This document shows positions 41,093 through 52,784 of a DNA stretch of 64,000 bases, one piece after another. The notes below the pieces were generated by a model. It saw nothing but the letters and a program-made list of their open reading frames with translations, made no database searches and was not told the origin of the DNA. The DNA is from Mactra quadrangularis (lineage: Eukaryota > Mollusca > Bivalvia > Venerida > Mactridae). Location: the NCBI GenBank assembly GCA_025267735.1, contig CM046311.1:26263329-26327328 (forward strand), given 5' to 3'. The position numbers and the translations under genes are program-made. Each line of letters opens with the position of its first letter. Within the stretch, counting starts at the first letter, position 1.

Positions 41093-42833
41093 CTATAAAT
41101 AAACTGGGCTTGTCGATTCATTAACATATTTTGTCATTAATATTTACATCTATTTTACTTTGATACAGTCACTTGCTGTTAAATCTGGTCATATTTTCAA
41201 TTTTAAAGCAGCCGCTGCAAGTTGTTCCTGCCCAATAACTGATTTACGCGACATTAAAATTAATGCGAGAATACCAGCAAAGATTATAATAGCTTCTAAT
41301 AGATTAGCTTATGATGAATATTTGAAATGATGTAAATGACACAAGGCTTGCTTTAGACCTAAGACCTTGGGATTGACTCACAAAAACCTATAATATCAAT
41401 TTTACCAATTGTCAAACCCATCCTAGTGTCCAACTGACCAACATATTTTTTATTAACATTAAATCTGGACATGTAAATATAAGAACGGTTAATTTTATAT
41501 TACATCACAGACTTGTCAAGTTGTATAGCAATGTAGAGCTATGATTATATTTGATGTGATTGATCAGGATTATTATTTAACCTGTTTAATTAAGGATTAT
41601 TCTAAAATTGTTTATAATATTGAGTTGTCATGACAAGTACAAAGATTTTTTCTCAATACTGATAATATATCTATGTTCTGCAATAATATCATGAACTTGT
41701 AATTTTGTCTTGAATCTCTTGATATTTGTAATTCTTTTTTATTAAGATGGAAAACTGGCATAAATTAATCTATTTACATAGTTGTTTTTTGAATTAAAAT
41801 TTATATTAATGACAATCCACTTTAAATATTTTCAATTTTTGTTTATTAAATTCTAAAAGTCATGGCTTTGTGTTAGTTTTGTATCCCAAGTATGTGAAGT
41901 TAGCTCATGATGTGAAATGTGCTTGTTTAGACATAATAAATGTATTAGCTGTTAAATATATATATGTATATATTCTTAATTATTTTCATACTCTGTCTTG
42001 ATGCTATTACCCTTTTATTACATTACAAACTGGAAATGTTTCAATGATCATAATATTAATTTCGAATTTGTATTAAATTTATAAATGTATTTTCTTAATT
42101 TAAGCAAATGCTCCTTTTCCATGTAATAAAGACAATAACATCATCTTCAATAATTGTGTAATTATATTTTGATATAAAACTATTACTGGTGATAATGATA
42201 TTGAAGTTAATAAGGGACTTAAGTCAGTTATTTCCCCTTGTATACTCTTCAAATAGGTAGGTTCAATTAGTTGGATTACTCGGATTTTACCATTAATTTT
42301 CAATGTCAATTTGCCAAAATTAATCTTAAATAACTTTTTTGTAAATCAATTTTTTGAAATTCAAGCTAAGTATTTTAAGGGTAAAGAACTGTCTAATTTT
42401 CACAACTTCTGTTAATATCTTCATTAACAAGAAAGATATTAGATGAAATATTTTGTTATCCTTACATTAGAACTCAATGATAAAATCCGAGGATTCCAAC
42501 TGTAAAGACCTACTTACCAATTGGATTGCTTCAGATTTTATCAAGGAAAGATAACTGACTAAAGTCCCTAATTGAACATAACAGAACAGATAATGAGGTA
42601 TTAGTCTCACAGCATGATAGATTGTTTATATAATTTGTTTTGTCATTATAAATACATTATTGATCATAAAAGATGCTGCTGTTATGCTGACATATGTTCT
42701 CTTAAACTTCATTGTAAACAAAATAATCATCTTTAATGCATTCTGGGATATTGGTTGTTGTCAATGTCAATTCAAAATACTCAACTGAACGATTAAATAG
42801 AAATCGATCAGATCAAAATTTAGTATTAATCCT
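41093..42833. other. AT-rich intron-like sequence, no recognised feature
   Basis: No exon, repeat family or motif that I can support. Only short AT-rich frames. Confidence 0.4.
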
Positions 42834-43736
42834 TAGGGCTGCAACGATTCAATTCGATACATCGAAACTCGATTGCAAAGGTGCCTATTCGATTTTGATT
42901 TGGGACCCGCGAGTTTCGATTCGATACTGACTTTTAAACGTGTCTACATAAGTTATAACGATAAAAACAAAGGCGCACCTAAAAGACAAAGTACGTTGAC
43001 AGTGAAACTGCGTTTCACTTTGTTACATTTCTCTAAAGTTTCCATTACGATTTTAAGTAGCATGTCTTGGAAACTCAGTACCAAATATATATTTTATAGT
43101 ATATGCCTCGATCCTAGGCTAATTGGGGTCGGTGTGATTGAATTTTACCTGTTCTGACAAAGCGAAAGTTTTTTAGTTCCGCATGTGTAAGTCAAGTTTT
43201 GATGTTTGTTAATATGAATTTAAATATATTTGCCTACACAGTGTTAAGGTTTATGTTATATGATCAGTAGTATATCAAGAACTGCACTTTCTGCAATTTA
43301 TGCTCCATGCTGTTTATATGTTTTATGTCAATATTACCTTTATTATACATTTTCGCGACCTTTACATTCGTACCCATTTCGTACTTGAAAAAAGCAAATA
43401 CAGTCCAACCTGTGAACAATGGCCGGCCGAGGGAAAAGAGAAAAGTGGCCTTTGTTCACAGGTGGACTTTGTTTTCGCTGTCCGCAGGTGCCCCCAATTC
43501 AGATGTGGCCGTTAACACAAGTTGGACTGTATTAATTTAGCAGATTTTTGAGTTTTGTGTTATCTAATTTCAGCAACAGTTGTATTCAATCAATATTATT
43601 TAGTTTTAAGCTCAAATAAATGTTTAAATGCATATTTGAAATAAATTATATTTATAAATTAATCGAATCGAAAAAAATCGAAAGAAAAAAATCAAATCGC
43701 AAAGAATCGACTTTCCGGTGAATCGTTGCAGCTCTA
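42834..43736. mobile_element. hAT-type MITE (903 bp) with nested 129-bp element
   Basis: Ends TAGGGCTGCAACGATTCAAT and GGTGAATCGTTGCAGCTCTA. The flanking 8-bp duplication is TTAATCCT/TTTATCCT with one mismatch (42826-42833 and 43737-43744). Subterminal ATCGAA-type repeats. Its open frames are not transposase. Confidence 0.88.
43401..43529. mobile_element. 129-bp TA-flanked MITE inside the hAT element
   Basis: Inverted ends TACAGTCCAACCTGTGAACA and TTAACACAAGTTGGACTGTA with a TA on each side. A second internal 'ttgttcacaggtggactttg' mirrors the left end. Tc1/mariner-pogo-like by its ends only. Confidence 0.78.
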
Positions 43737-44697
43737 TTTATCCTCACTTATTCAGGATTGAAAATCAACAGTTATAACTTTAGGTCCAATGAATTACAGA
43801 ACGGCAGTGATCTATTCTGTCATAGCCTTAATGGTTAACCCACTAGCCTGAAATCTTGGTCTAGTTAAAATAGAATTGGGCTTGTGAAAATTATTGATTT
43901 CATATAGTTGGGCTAGTTGATAATTCTGTGTAACATAATAAATTAGACTAGTGCTCATAAAAATTTAAGCAGAGTAAGGTATGATTGCCACCAATTTTTG
44001 AAGACACAATTCACTTACATGATATTAGTTTGACCGATACAAAGCTGCTGCAAAATATACTTTAGAATAGTGAAACAGCACCAACATTGACTTTGTCATC
44101 ACTCTAACTTTGGTAGTACAATGTACTAGTTTCAGTGTGGTGAATGTCCAGTATTGTCAGGCAAAATAAAAGAGAACCTATTTCCAATTCAAATCATGTT
44201 GGCTGATACTGTGTGCATGAGAATCAAGATTCTTAATAATATAGTTATAGCTGTTAGTTATTATACTTTACTTGATAGGATGATTAAATCAGTTATCACT
44301 GTTGTTAATGATCAATCCAAATACAAACATGTATTAATCAACAGTTATAATTTCCTGTGGAACCACAGTGGGATATCTCAGTGTGTTTATTTTATTTATA
44401 ATGACATCAGAGATATCCCCTGATTCCTTATTGTTACATTGATATTATATATTGATTTAATGATATAATGGTACTTGTATGGTAGTTCTGGGATTGTCAT
44501 ATTGACTTGACCAATACTGTAATTAGGTTAGAATAGTCATGTGATAGCTAGTCAGTCACGACTTCATGTCCCATTGTGACATCCATTTCTGTTTAATGAC
44601 CTATAATGATTTTCTATTTCTTGTATATAACGGCCATATTAAGACAGTCATTCAACCTACTCACCATTTCTGGAAAGGCTAAATCTCTGCATTTAGC

Positions 44698-44895
44698 TGA
44701 TAACCAGTTACTAGGAGCATTCTTCTGTCAGTGACTGACAACTGCCCTACATGATTTAGAATTGTAGTAGGAGCCTGGGAGAATGGCTGTAGAAATTATT
44801 TCATGACCAAACATCCAAAAGTATGCACTGCATGTTAATCGAACTCAGGACCCCTCAATTTGTAGCTGTGCTAGCTGAATGGCTGACAACTCTTA
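44698..44895 (-). repeat. Second SINE family, copy 1
   Basis: Matches 56576-56775 over 'accagttactag..gcat', 'gtgactg.caactgcc', 'atgatttagaat' and 'ggagaatggctgt.gaaattatttcatgacc'. The right part reads on the minus strand as a degenerate tRNA head ('agctagcacagcta..', 'cctgagttcgatt' B-box). Confidence 0.6.
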
Positions 44896-44969
44896 CTAAT
44901 TTGGCATTAGAAATGATTTTTAAGTATTTGTCTGTAAAATTATTTTGTATTGATGGCTCAGCTCAAAAC

Positions 44970-45332
44970 TTAAGTCTATATTTGACAAGGTTGATAACTC
45001 CAGATACATTTTTTCAGAATTATCTCCCTTGAACTTAGAGTTTTCTTTAAAAATTTTACTGCAACGGATTTATTTCTTTAGGTATTGACTTCAAACTTTA
45101 AAAATATGTTCCTTATTATCAACCTCATCTCATGCGACAAGGTTCATAACTCCAAAAATATTGTTTTTTTTTAAATTGTCTCCCACAAACTTAAAATTGT
45201 AAGGATTTTTTTTTACTTTAGATTTGTTAAGGTTATATTTCTAAATTTTAAATTGTATGTTCCTTATCATCAACCTCATCTCCTGTGACAAATACTTAGT
45301 CGAGCATGCTGTCTCCTCTGACAGCTCTTGTT
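44970..45332 (-). repeat. AACAAGAG-type tandem-core element (reverse orientation)
   Basis: On the minus strand it begins AACAAGAGCTGTCAGAGGAG, then 'acagcatgctcgactaagta'. Two diverged ~190-bp units follow ('ttgt(c/t)tccc..gaacttag' and 'ttcaaactttaaa.atgttccttattatcaacctcatct'). Confidence 0.7.
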
Positions 45333-45592
45333 CTTTATATACTTGTAGTTAGTCTAGTTTTACATTGACTCATCAATACAGTAAATAGAAATAATTATAC
45401 ACAGACTCTCATAGTTTGTAAAGAAAAAAATTTGTTATCAAAATTTAAAATGCTCACAGAAACATGACTTCTAATAAATTGATATAAATGTAAAATGCTG
45501 TGTGTGAGTACTGAAGATCATTTCTGTGGAAATGTTTCAAAAATATTTTAATTGATGATCTGCATTCAATTGAGATCCATCTATTACTTATA

Positions 45593-45982
45593 GGTTATTA
45601 TACATTTTACTGTACGGAAATATACTTGGACGAGTACACAGCTTGAAAAGTCATATTGGACGAGCCAATAGGCGAGTCCAATATGACTTTTTAAGCTGTG
45701 TACGAGTCCAAATATATGCCGTATTGTACAGTAAAATGTATAATAACCTTTTTATTATATATCTTTAGTTTACTTTGAAATAATCATCATCGCCCTCATC
45801 CCAAACAAAGCAATCACAGCCATTCTTATCACATCGTTAAGTGCACATGGACCCAACCATCCAATATGAAAATAATACATTGTATATATTTTTTGGATCC
45901 AATACGGGAATATATTGGACGGTCATGTGGTACAAATGCAGATTGTCGATTGGTTAGATTTATTAGATATATAATAAAAAAA
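45593..45982. repeat. Paired foldback blocks
   Basis: 45593-45748 is a ~74-bp-arm palindrome from 'ggttattatacattttactg' to its mirror, with an 8-base centre. Directly beyond, 'ttattatatatct' (45752) and 'agatatataataa' (45964) bound a second inverted unit ending 'ggtcatgtggtacaaatgcagattg'. That last motif recurs at 61050-61085 ('agtcacgtggtacaaatgctgtg'), so a repeat family is involved. Confidence 0.75.
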
Positions 45983-47040
45983 TTATTGTAATATGATTAA
46001 ATAATCATTTCTTCTTGTTAATTTTACTGAAGGTTTTTTATTTCAATATGTTCTGCTTCAACCATGGGTAACATTGTTTAAATATTGTTGATGATCAATA
46101 ACTGATATAAATGCAGTTATTTGGTACTTGATACTTAAGTTGTTCATTAGTTTTAAACTTGAGAACTTATTCAATACTGAAATGAAATGGGGATGTTACT
46201 ATTTCACCCAGCGGTGTGAATCTACTGAGTCAATACCAGGTCCTACTTGCTTTTCCTTTGAGTTTTATATTAGTTTTAATCCCTTGTTCATTGCTATATA
46301 GTTAAGAAATTTCTTTATTTCAAAAACTCCAGGAGTGTGTTTTCATGATGATTTAGTTGCCTAGAAGAGTCTTGTTTGCTAGATGGTGTTACCACAGTGA
46401 CTGGAAGTTCTAGCCATATCTGGGCTGATATGATTTTATTCTTTTATTATGTATAAACAATTAAGCTGTTTGTTATTTTGCCTCTGGTTTATCTGCTGAC
46501 TTATTTACCCTTAGCTTAAATAATGTTCTTGTCTTATCTGTTGAGCAGCCTTAATGTCAATGCAAGGGAAATCTAAGTTGCAATGTTTAGCCACAGACTT
46601 TCAGCATGATATTAGGTTCAGGGTAAAATAAATTACCTTAGTACAGTTGGTTGATTTATTATCATATATTTTTATATTAACTAATCAATGTTGTCAGAGA
46701 CATTGTATGTTATAATGTGGAGTCAGTATGAAATTAATCTACATCTCTCCTTTATTCACATTTAGTTAGACTAGTTTTACACTGACCTATTGATACTGTT
46801 TGATTGTTTACATCTGTGATAGATGTATTCACTTATAGAATAATATTGATATCATAATGTCCAGGGAGTGTTGATGTTGACTATCTTTTCTTGTTATTTA
46901 TTTGTTACCTCCAGTTATTTTACCCTGTTCAGCTACATTTTCAGTTATTATTTATACTGTATAATATGTTTAAATGCTACATTTTCTGTGTATTGAATTG
47001 AATAAAAAAACCTCATGGTAAAAAAGTAATTGTTTTTTAT
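45983..47040. other. AT-rich intron-like sequence, no recognised feature
   Basis: No exon, repeat family or motif that I can support. Confidence 0.4.
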
Positions 47041-47051
47041 AGTCTTAAGTT

Positions 47052-47625
47052 TTATGCTGAAACACTTTCAGTGACTTTATGGCTATAATTTACGGTACCC
47101 CTGGTCATAGGGGTAGTGGTATCTATTTCTGGTATACATTTAATGAGAGTATGAAATTTTAAAAAGTCAGATTTTTCTATTTCATACAAAAACTGTATTT
47201 GCTCAAAAGTATAATAGTTTTTTGTTCTAAAATCAAAAATTTGTTCGAGGTATTTAATGCCTTTGTTAAACCATTGTGAATAAAATAATAATTTACCGTT
47301 TTGCTTTATGTTTGAATTATTCCATAATATTTCTTTTCCAATATTTGTTTCTTTTTTGTCTCTATATATTTGGTTTATTTCTGTCCAACACATTATAACA
47401 TCATGAAGAAACATAATATTTTGTGCAATGTTTTTAACATCTTTAGTTGAAATATTACATTCAAACAATAATTTGTCGCCGAACCTTTTTAGTTTATTTT
47501 TATATATATATTTCCATTTCCCTTTATTGTTGACATCTAAGTATCGCCTAACCCAACATGATTTAAGTGATTTTATAAATAGGTTTACAATGTATATCCG
47601 GTAATTTTAATCCACCGTTATTGTA
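47052..47625 (-). pseudogene. LINE ORF2 C-terminal fragment
   Basis: The minus-strand translation begins with the classical LINE C-terminal motif NGGLKLPDIHCK, is frameshifted near 47580, and continues 'KSCWVRRYLDVNNKGKWKY', then 'ILWNNSNIKQNGKLLFYSQW', 'FNKGIKYLEQIFDF', 'YTFEQIQFLYEIEKSDFLKF' and 'LIKCIP', ending at a stop at 47052. This is the post-reverse-transcriptase region of an L1/Tx1-like element. The reverse transcriptase is absent, so the copy is 5'-truncated and dead. Confidence 0.82.
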
Positions 47626-47835
47626 AGTTTGTGTAAGGCGTGAGCTAAATAATATTGACTGAATAAAACTGTTACTGAAATTTGATAACACAAAACTCAA
47701 AAATCTGCTAAATTAATATTTGCTTTTTTCAAGAATGAAATGGATTGGGTACGAATGTAAAAGTCGCGAAAATGAATTATATATTTAAAATCGCTCCTGT
47801 ATATGAGACCGTGTATGAGCTATAACTATGCTTTC

Positions 47836-49545
47836 TAGGGCTGCAACGGTTCACCAAACTACCGTGAAACTCGAACCGAAGGTGGCCGGTACGAGTGTAC
47901 CATACCGTGACCTAAAAATCCGAGTGAACCGCGGTCTTTTTAAATATTGTCTAACATATATTCCTATTTGTCATTAAGAACGAATTTTAAATCAAAATCT
48001 CATGTCAAGACGACGACAAACACAAGTTAACCAAATTAACACAAATTAAATAAATTAGTCGTGATAATCAGTACTTTAAGCCATTCGTATATGTATGTAA
48101 ATGATATTAATTTTCTGTAGTAATCCTAAGTTATAAACAAACAAACTGCCATGTACACCGGGTACATTAACCTTTTGTTTGATGACGAACATGTGTTTGT
48201 AATTTTTAATTGAAACTGATGTAAACAATTCAAAATGTGTGTCGGCATTTTTCACAGTTTGTCGATATTTGATAGCCTAATAATACAATGTCATAATTGC
48301 TATGTCTCATCGTGTAATCATAGACGCTTCTATAATTTAATTGTTACATTAATTTTTTTTAAAACAAGTGTGACCTAGTTTTTAATTGTTGACTATACGC
48401 TAAATTATAGGCAGGTTTTGAAAAGATACACAATCGACGATTGCAGGAAATAGAAGTTTTAGACTAACGTAAAATTAACTATGACTCCCGTTATTTTTCA
48501 TTTTAATTTTAGAAAATTCAAACATTACTTTTTCCGTTCGTATCATTTTTTCCGTATTTTCTGAAAAAAAACCCAAACAACTATTTTTCAACCAATTTTC
48601 GTATTTTACCGATGCAAGTGTAATCGAAATGTCGTTTGCTAATCAATTGATATTGATGGATTAAAATGCGTTGGTGTTTTTAAGACGTGCAATTGTACGA
48701 TTAACGCTTACAATTTAAAATCACGCTAATTTTCGGCACAAACGCGGAAACTCCCAACAAGTGAATCTTATTAAATCAGAAACAGAACTTTAAAACTCAA
48801 CAAAAGTAATTGTCTAAACAAACTTCATTGTCGTCATTTTACAACCTAATTATGTCTTAATTAGAAATATTTTTCGTAAAAACAAATCCCTATGGTAATA
48901 TGGATATAGTCTAAATGTAATATATTTTCGCGACCCACGCTATTGCATATTAAACTAAAACAATTTTTAAATTTACATAAGTAATGTAAAAAGCTTATTA
49001 ATTGTTCTTCCTAATATAAAAAAAGGCTTCAGGAACCAACAAATTCAAACAAAAGGTCACTGTTTTCGGGCACACAAAGTTGAAACACATCTTCTTACAA
49101 CTGACGATTTTTGTTGATATTGACACTTGTAATGGTAAAATTATATGCATATTGCATATTTAAGTAATTTATGAATTCAATTAAAAGATCTTATGATGCT
49201 ATCATAGCCACACTGTATTTATCAAAACTATTGTATTATTGTGATACTCATTGACAAACAGTTAAGATAACTACACCTGCTAGTATGCATGACTTTATGA
49301 AAATGTTCAGTTTGTTGTTTAATGAGTATTTCAAATAGGCAAAGAACAGACAAGATGTTTGTATAAACTTGTTAGCAAATTAAAATACTGTTATGGTTAC
49401 TAGTTGATATATTAAACACAATTATACAAAAGAATCTTTATTATAAATAATATTACCATATTGAACCTAGGTACGTATTGTGAACCTTAACTGCCGTACC
49501 TAGGTACGTACCGTACCGCGACTTGGCTCAAGGTACGCAGCCCTA
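47836..49545. mobile_element. hAT-type non-autonomous element, 1710 bp
   Basis: Ends TAGGGCTGCAACGGTTCACC and TACGCAGCCCTA with a perfect 8-bp duplication ATGCTTTC (47828-47835 and 49546-49553). Subterminal 'accgtaccg' and 'cgtacc' motifs on both sides. The core (about 47990-49075) is the ~1-kb sequence also found at 39050-40190 and 59820-60700. No transposase ORF. Confidence 0.92.
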
Positions 49546-49553
49546 ATGCTTTC

Positions 49554-50697
49554 ATTATAATATTCACATGGTATTGAATCATTTTGACTGTAGGTACGGT
49601 CTGACAGATTAATTTTACCTTTCGTTATATATTTGGATGCAAATATCGGTCTCGATATGTAGATTAAACATTTCTTTACAAAACTGACTATTCAAAAACT
49701 TTATATCTTAAACGGTTATCATGAAATTATTCGTAATTTCAATATTATCATTTTGCAGCAATTGAGATACACTGTTCACTTCCGGTTTAATCATGACGCA
49801 TTAACTGGCGTAAACTGATTGGTTGATAAACTCCTCGAGACTTTTCCCGTACCTTGTCAATGAAGCGCGCCTAATTTAAACCCATTTGGAACGCACCGCC
49901 TAGGTAAACATTTGCGTGACCCAATTTCTATAAATAGAATATATACGTAATTATATTAGTCCAGGTATTGTCCAATTTTATTAACCTGCCCTATACATAC
50001 ATTAACAAGAGGTTAATCAGTGCTATTTATAGCTTAGCCGATTGAGCAGAACTTATATGACGTAGGCGATGGAATTCCGCTATACATCTGTATCGGTGAC
50101 ATGGATTTATTTGATTGTTATGTGCGTCTGTCAATGTGGCACAATGTGGCACAGTGGATGCGAGAAGGATTCGAACTTACAGCTAAAAAAATAATCAGTT
50201 ATATCGAGAATGTTTGTGTTGCGACTTTACCGATTATACTACGACGGCATATGGCAATTCGATTCAAATTGTTATAAGTAGCTCTGATAACTGTCGATCT
50301 GTTTGCATTAGAGCATATAGAGGGAATACTCCGGCTTTAAATAGTTTCTCATTATGACGTGTATGCATGCAGACCGGGCAGGTTAGTAAAATTGGACTAT
50401 AACCAGGTTAAGTTATACTGGAAGTCAGTAGTGTCGTTAAAGTTCTGCAAACTAGTGATAATGAAATTAATGTAAATTTTATGAAAATGGTATCCGATAC
50501 AAATTTGTAACTTAGCATGATGTTAGCAGAATGCTTAATCTTTAAATCGAGACCGACAGTTTCTTTCAGAAATCAGTCTCATTGAAGCAAAATGTTTAGG
50601 ACCGTACGCCATGCAGAAAAAATTCAATACCATCATGTGTATGGTCCATTGGCTGTATAAGGGAGTGTACATGTATGTATGCACAGGGAACTAAATA
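49554..50697. other. Stretch without recognised feature
   Basis: Moderately less AT-rich than its surroundings. No exon or repeat family recognised. 'atggtccattggctgtat' near 50641 recurs at 51808 on the far side of the mariner element. Confidence 0.35.
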
Positions 50698-51712
50698 CGA
50701 GGGATGATCCAAAATAACGTGGACTTTTGCTACAGCTATCGCTTGTTAGGTACAATCAGAAAACAAAGTACATCAACATAAATAAGAATATGTCCTGCAT
50801 ATTCTTACAAAATATCAGAAAAAAATACTGACTCACTAAAAAGTAATGATCATTAGAAAACTATCACTATCAGTGACCCGGCGCGCGTCAACGACGTCTT
50901 CGTAACATTAGTGGCATCGTCACTCACACAGCACAGTACTCAATGTCAAATAACGGCAAATAGATTTGAAAATCGATTGACTTTTGACATATGCAGGTTG
51001 CCGGTAAAATGCGCTTGATTGTGCCGTAACCCATTCCAAGCTTATCTGCCAAATCGCGAATGGTTAGACCTCGGTCCGTATTCAGCGCTTCCCAAATTGA
51101 TTTCTCCACCATTCCTTTGTTTTTTCTGTTTCTTCACCCACCATGTCTTTCTTTAAAGCTTTCTCTACCCTTCCTAAACTTTGGGTGTCACTTAAAAACT
51201 AAACTTCTACTGACTGGATGTTTTCGTTTAGAGATTTTAATCAACTTAAGCGTCTGGGTTGGCATTTTTATGAGATCATGACAAAATTTTAAATGCAACA
51301 TACTTCCATCCGGTCATATGACAATATTTTAACGTTCGTTGTGTTGGTGAGATCGTGTTATGAATGTTGTTTTCTCCATCACGCCTTGATTAAATGAAAT
51401 CAAATTTAAACATGCCGTCATGTATACACCTACACGACAGTTGGTGAAGTTCCGCGCTATTTGTTTCATTATTTTCTGAGAAACAATACAATACGTTACT
51501 CAAACATAGTGATTATAACGGCGCGCGCCGCATCGGCGTTACCTTGGTTATGAAAACGCATGGTGCGGTCTAATGATTATAAATATTTGTTATTTTATTG
51601 CCTTGTTTGATTCATTTAATGTTCCGATTTACAACCATATAAGTTTTGAAAAAATATTGTTAAAATTGTAAGAGCAGTACTAAAAGTCCACGTTATTTTG
51701 GATCATCCCTCG
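50698..51712. mobile_element. Mariner-like element, internally deleted (1015 bp)
   Basis: 36-bp inverted ends starting CGAGGGATGATCCAAAATAA and continuing CGTGGACTTTT, with two mismatches, flanked by TA on both sides (50696-50697, 51713-51714). A full mariner of ~1.3 kb would hold a ~345-aa transposase. Here only an N-terminal helix-turn-helix remnant is visible, on the minus strand. Confidence 0.92.
50924..51112 (-). pseudogene. Mariner transposase N-terminal remnant
   Basis: Peptide MVEKSIWEALNTDRGLTIRD, then LADKLGMGYGTIKRIL, forms the second helix-turn-helix of mariner-type transposases. The frame then diverges into non-homologous residues. No D,D34D catalytic residues can be found. Confidence 0.75.
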
Positions 51713-51714
51713 TA

Positions 51715-52259
51715 TAGGGACGTACAATCATAAGATATGGACTCTAGTGCCAGTGGTCCAGACCCCCCTGACCCCCCCCCACCGCTTGATCCGCCTTTGC
51801 TCAGTCGATGGTCCATTGGCTGTATTTAAAAACAACTATAACACACTTTTGACTAAATTTGAAAAATGGTTCAACGTTGTGAAACCCTACTATTCAAATG
51901 ATTTGTAGTTATATGTTTGAATTGGTACAAATGTTTTTTCTATACAAGTAGCCTCAAGAGATCACGACTTGCAATGAACCAAACACTATGATAACAAATT
52001 TCTTATATTAACTCGACACATGAATGGATGTAATATTAACCAATAAAATCATTTTGTTTATTTTAATTGCTTGTAGTTATGATAATAGGATGTTGACTTG
52101 TCTTATTGTAGTTTGTATTGTTTATGGATTGATGCATTTTGTACTGGGATGTCATTGACTAGTTCAACACAGTGTTTATTATAGTGTCACTGGGTCAATG
52201 TTTTTGTTTCAACTTAAGTCAGGACTCTTGGAAAGTTCATTTAGAACTTCGATACAATC
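51715..52259. other. Stretch without recognised feature
   Basis: A C-rich run (51766-51782) is next to 'cttgatccgcctttg'; a similar phrase 'ctggatccgcctatg' is at 8368, so a degraded repeat is likely. Nothing else recognised. Confidence 0.35.
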
Positions 52260-52784
52260 TATAGCCTATTTCACATCACGCTTGCGGCAGCCGTACCACA
52301 ACATTTTCTGAAAAATCGCAGAACTTTGTACGAACGCCGCAAGACAGTCGTGCGTTTTTTCAGGTGATCGCATCGTCGTAGACTCGCAAGTCAAATTTTT
52401 AATATGTTTATTTTTCTTGCAATCTCTATGCAATTTTTGGACCCTGCAAGACAGTCGTGTGGCTGCCGTACAACAGCTGTACGTCATTCTTGAGACAGGT
52501 GCACGTCAGTTATAGAATCTTTTTCGTATGTTTGTCTTGCTTAGATCGTGCGACAGCCGTAATGGCATCTTGTGACTGTCTTGAGACGCCCTCATTTCGG
52601 TCAAGGTTTGTCGTGAGTCGGCTGCATAACATACGAAGAACGTAAAAACAGCGTATGACAGCCTCACGGCTGCCTTGCGAAAAAGTAAGAACCAACCCTG
52701 TCGCGTCTATAAATAGCATTCGTATTGTTTGCGCAAAAAACGTCATTCAGTCTTTTGATTACAAGAGGAAGGTATTAATTCATT

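Noticed and set aside
43300..43540. Overlapping plus-strand frames in the hAT MITE
   Set aside because: Both run through the nested 129-bp MITE and its host without transposase motifs.
44154..45032. Plus-strand frames of 89 and 69 codons
   Set aside because: AT-rich or SINE-derived, no domain and no splice support.
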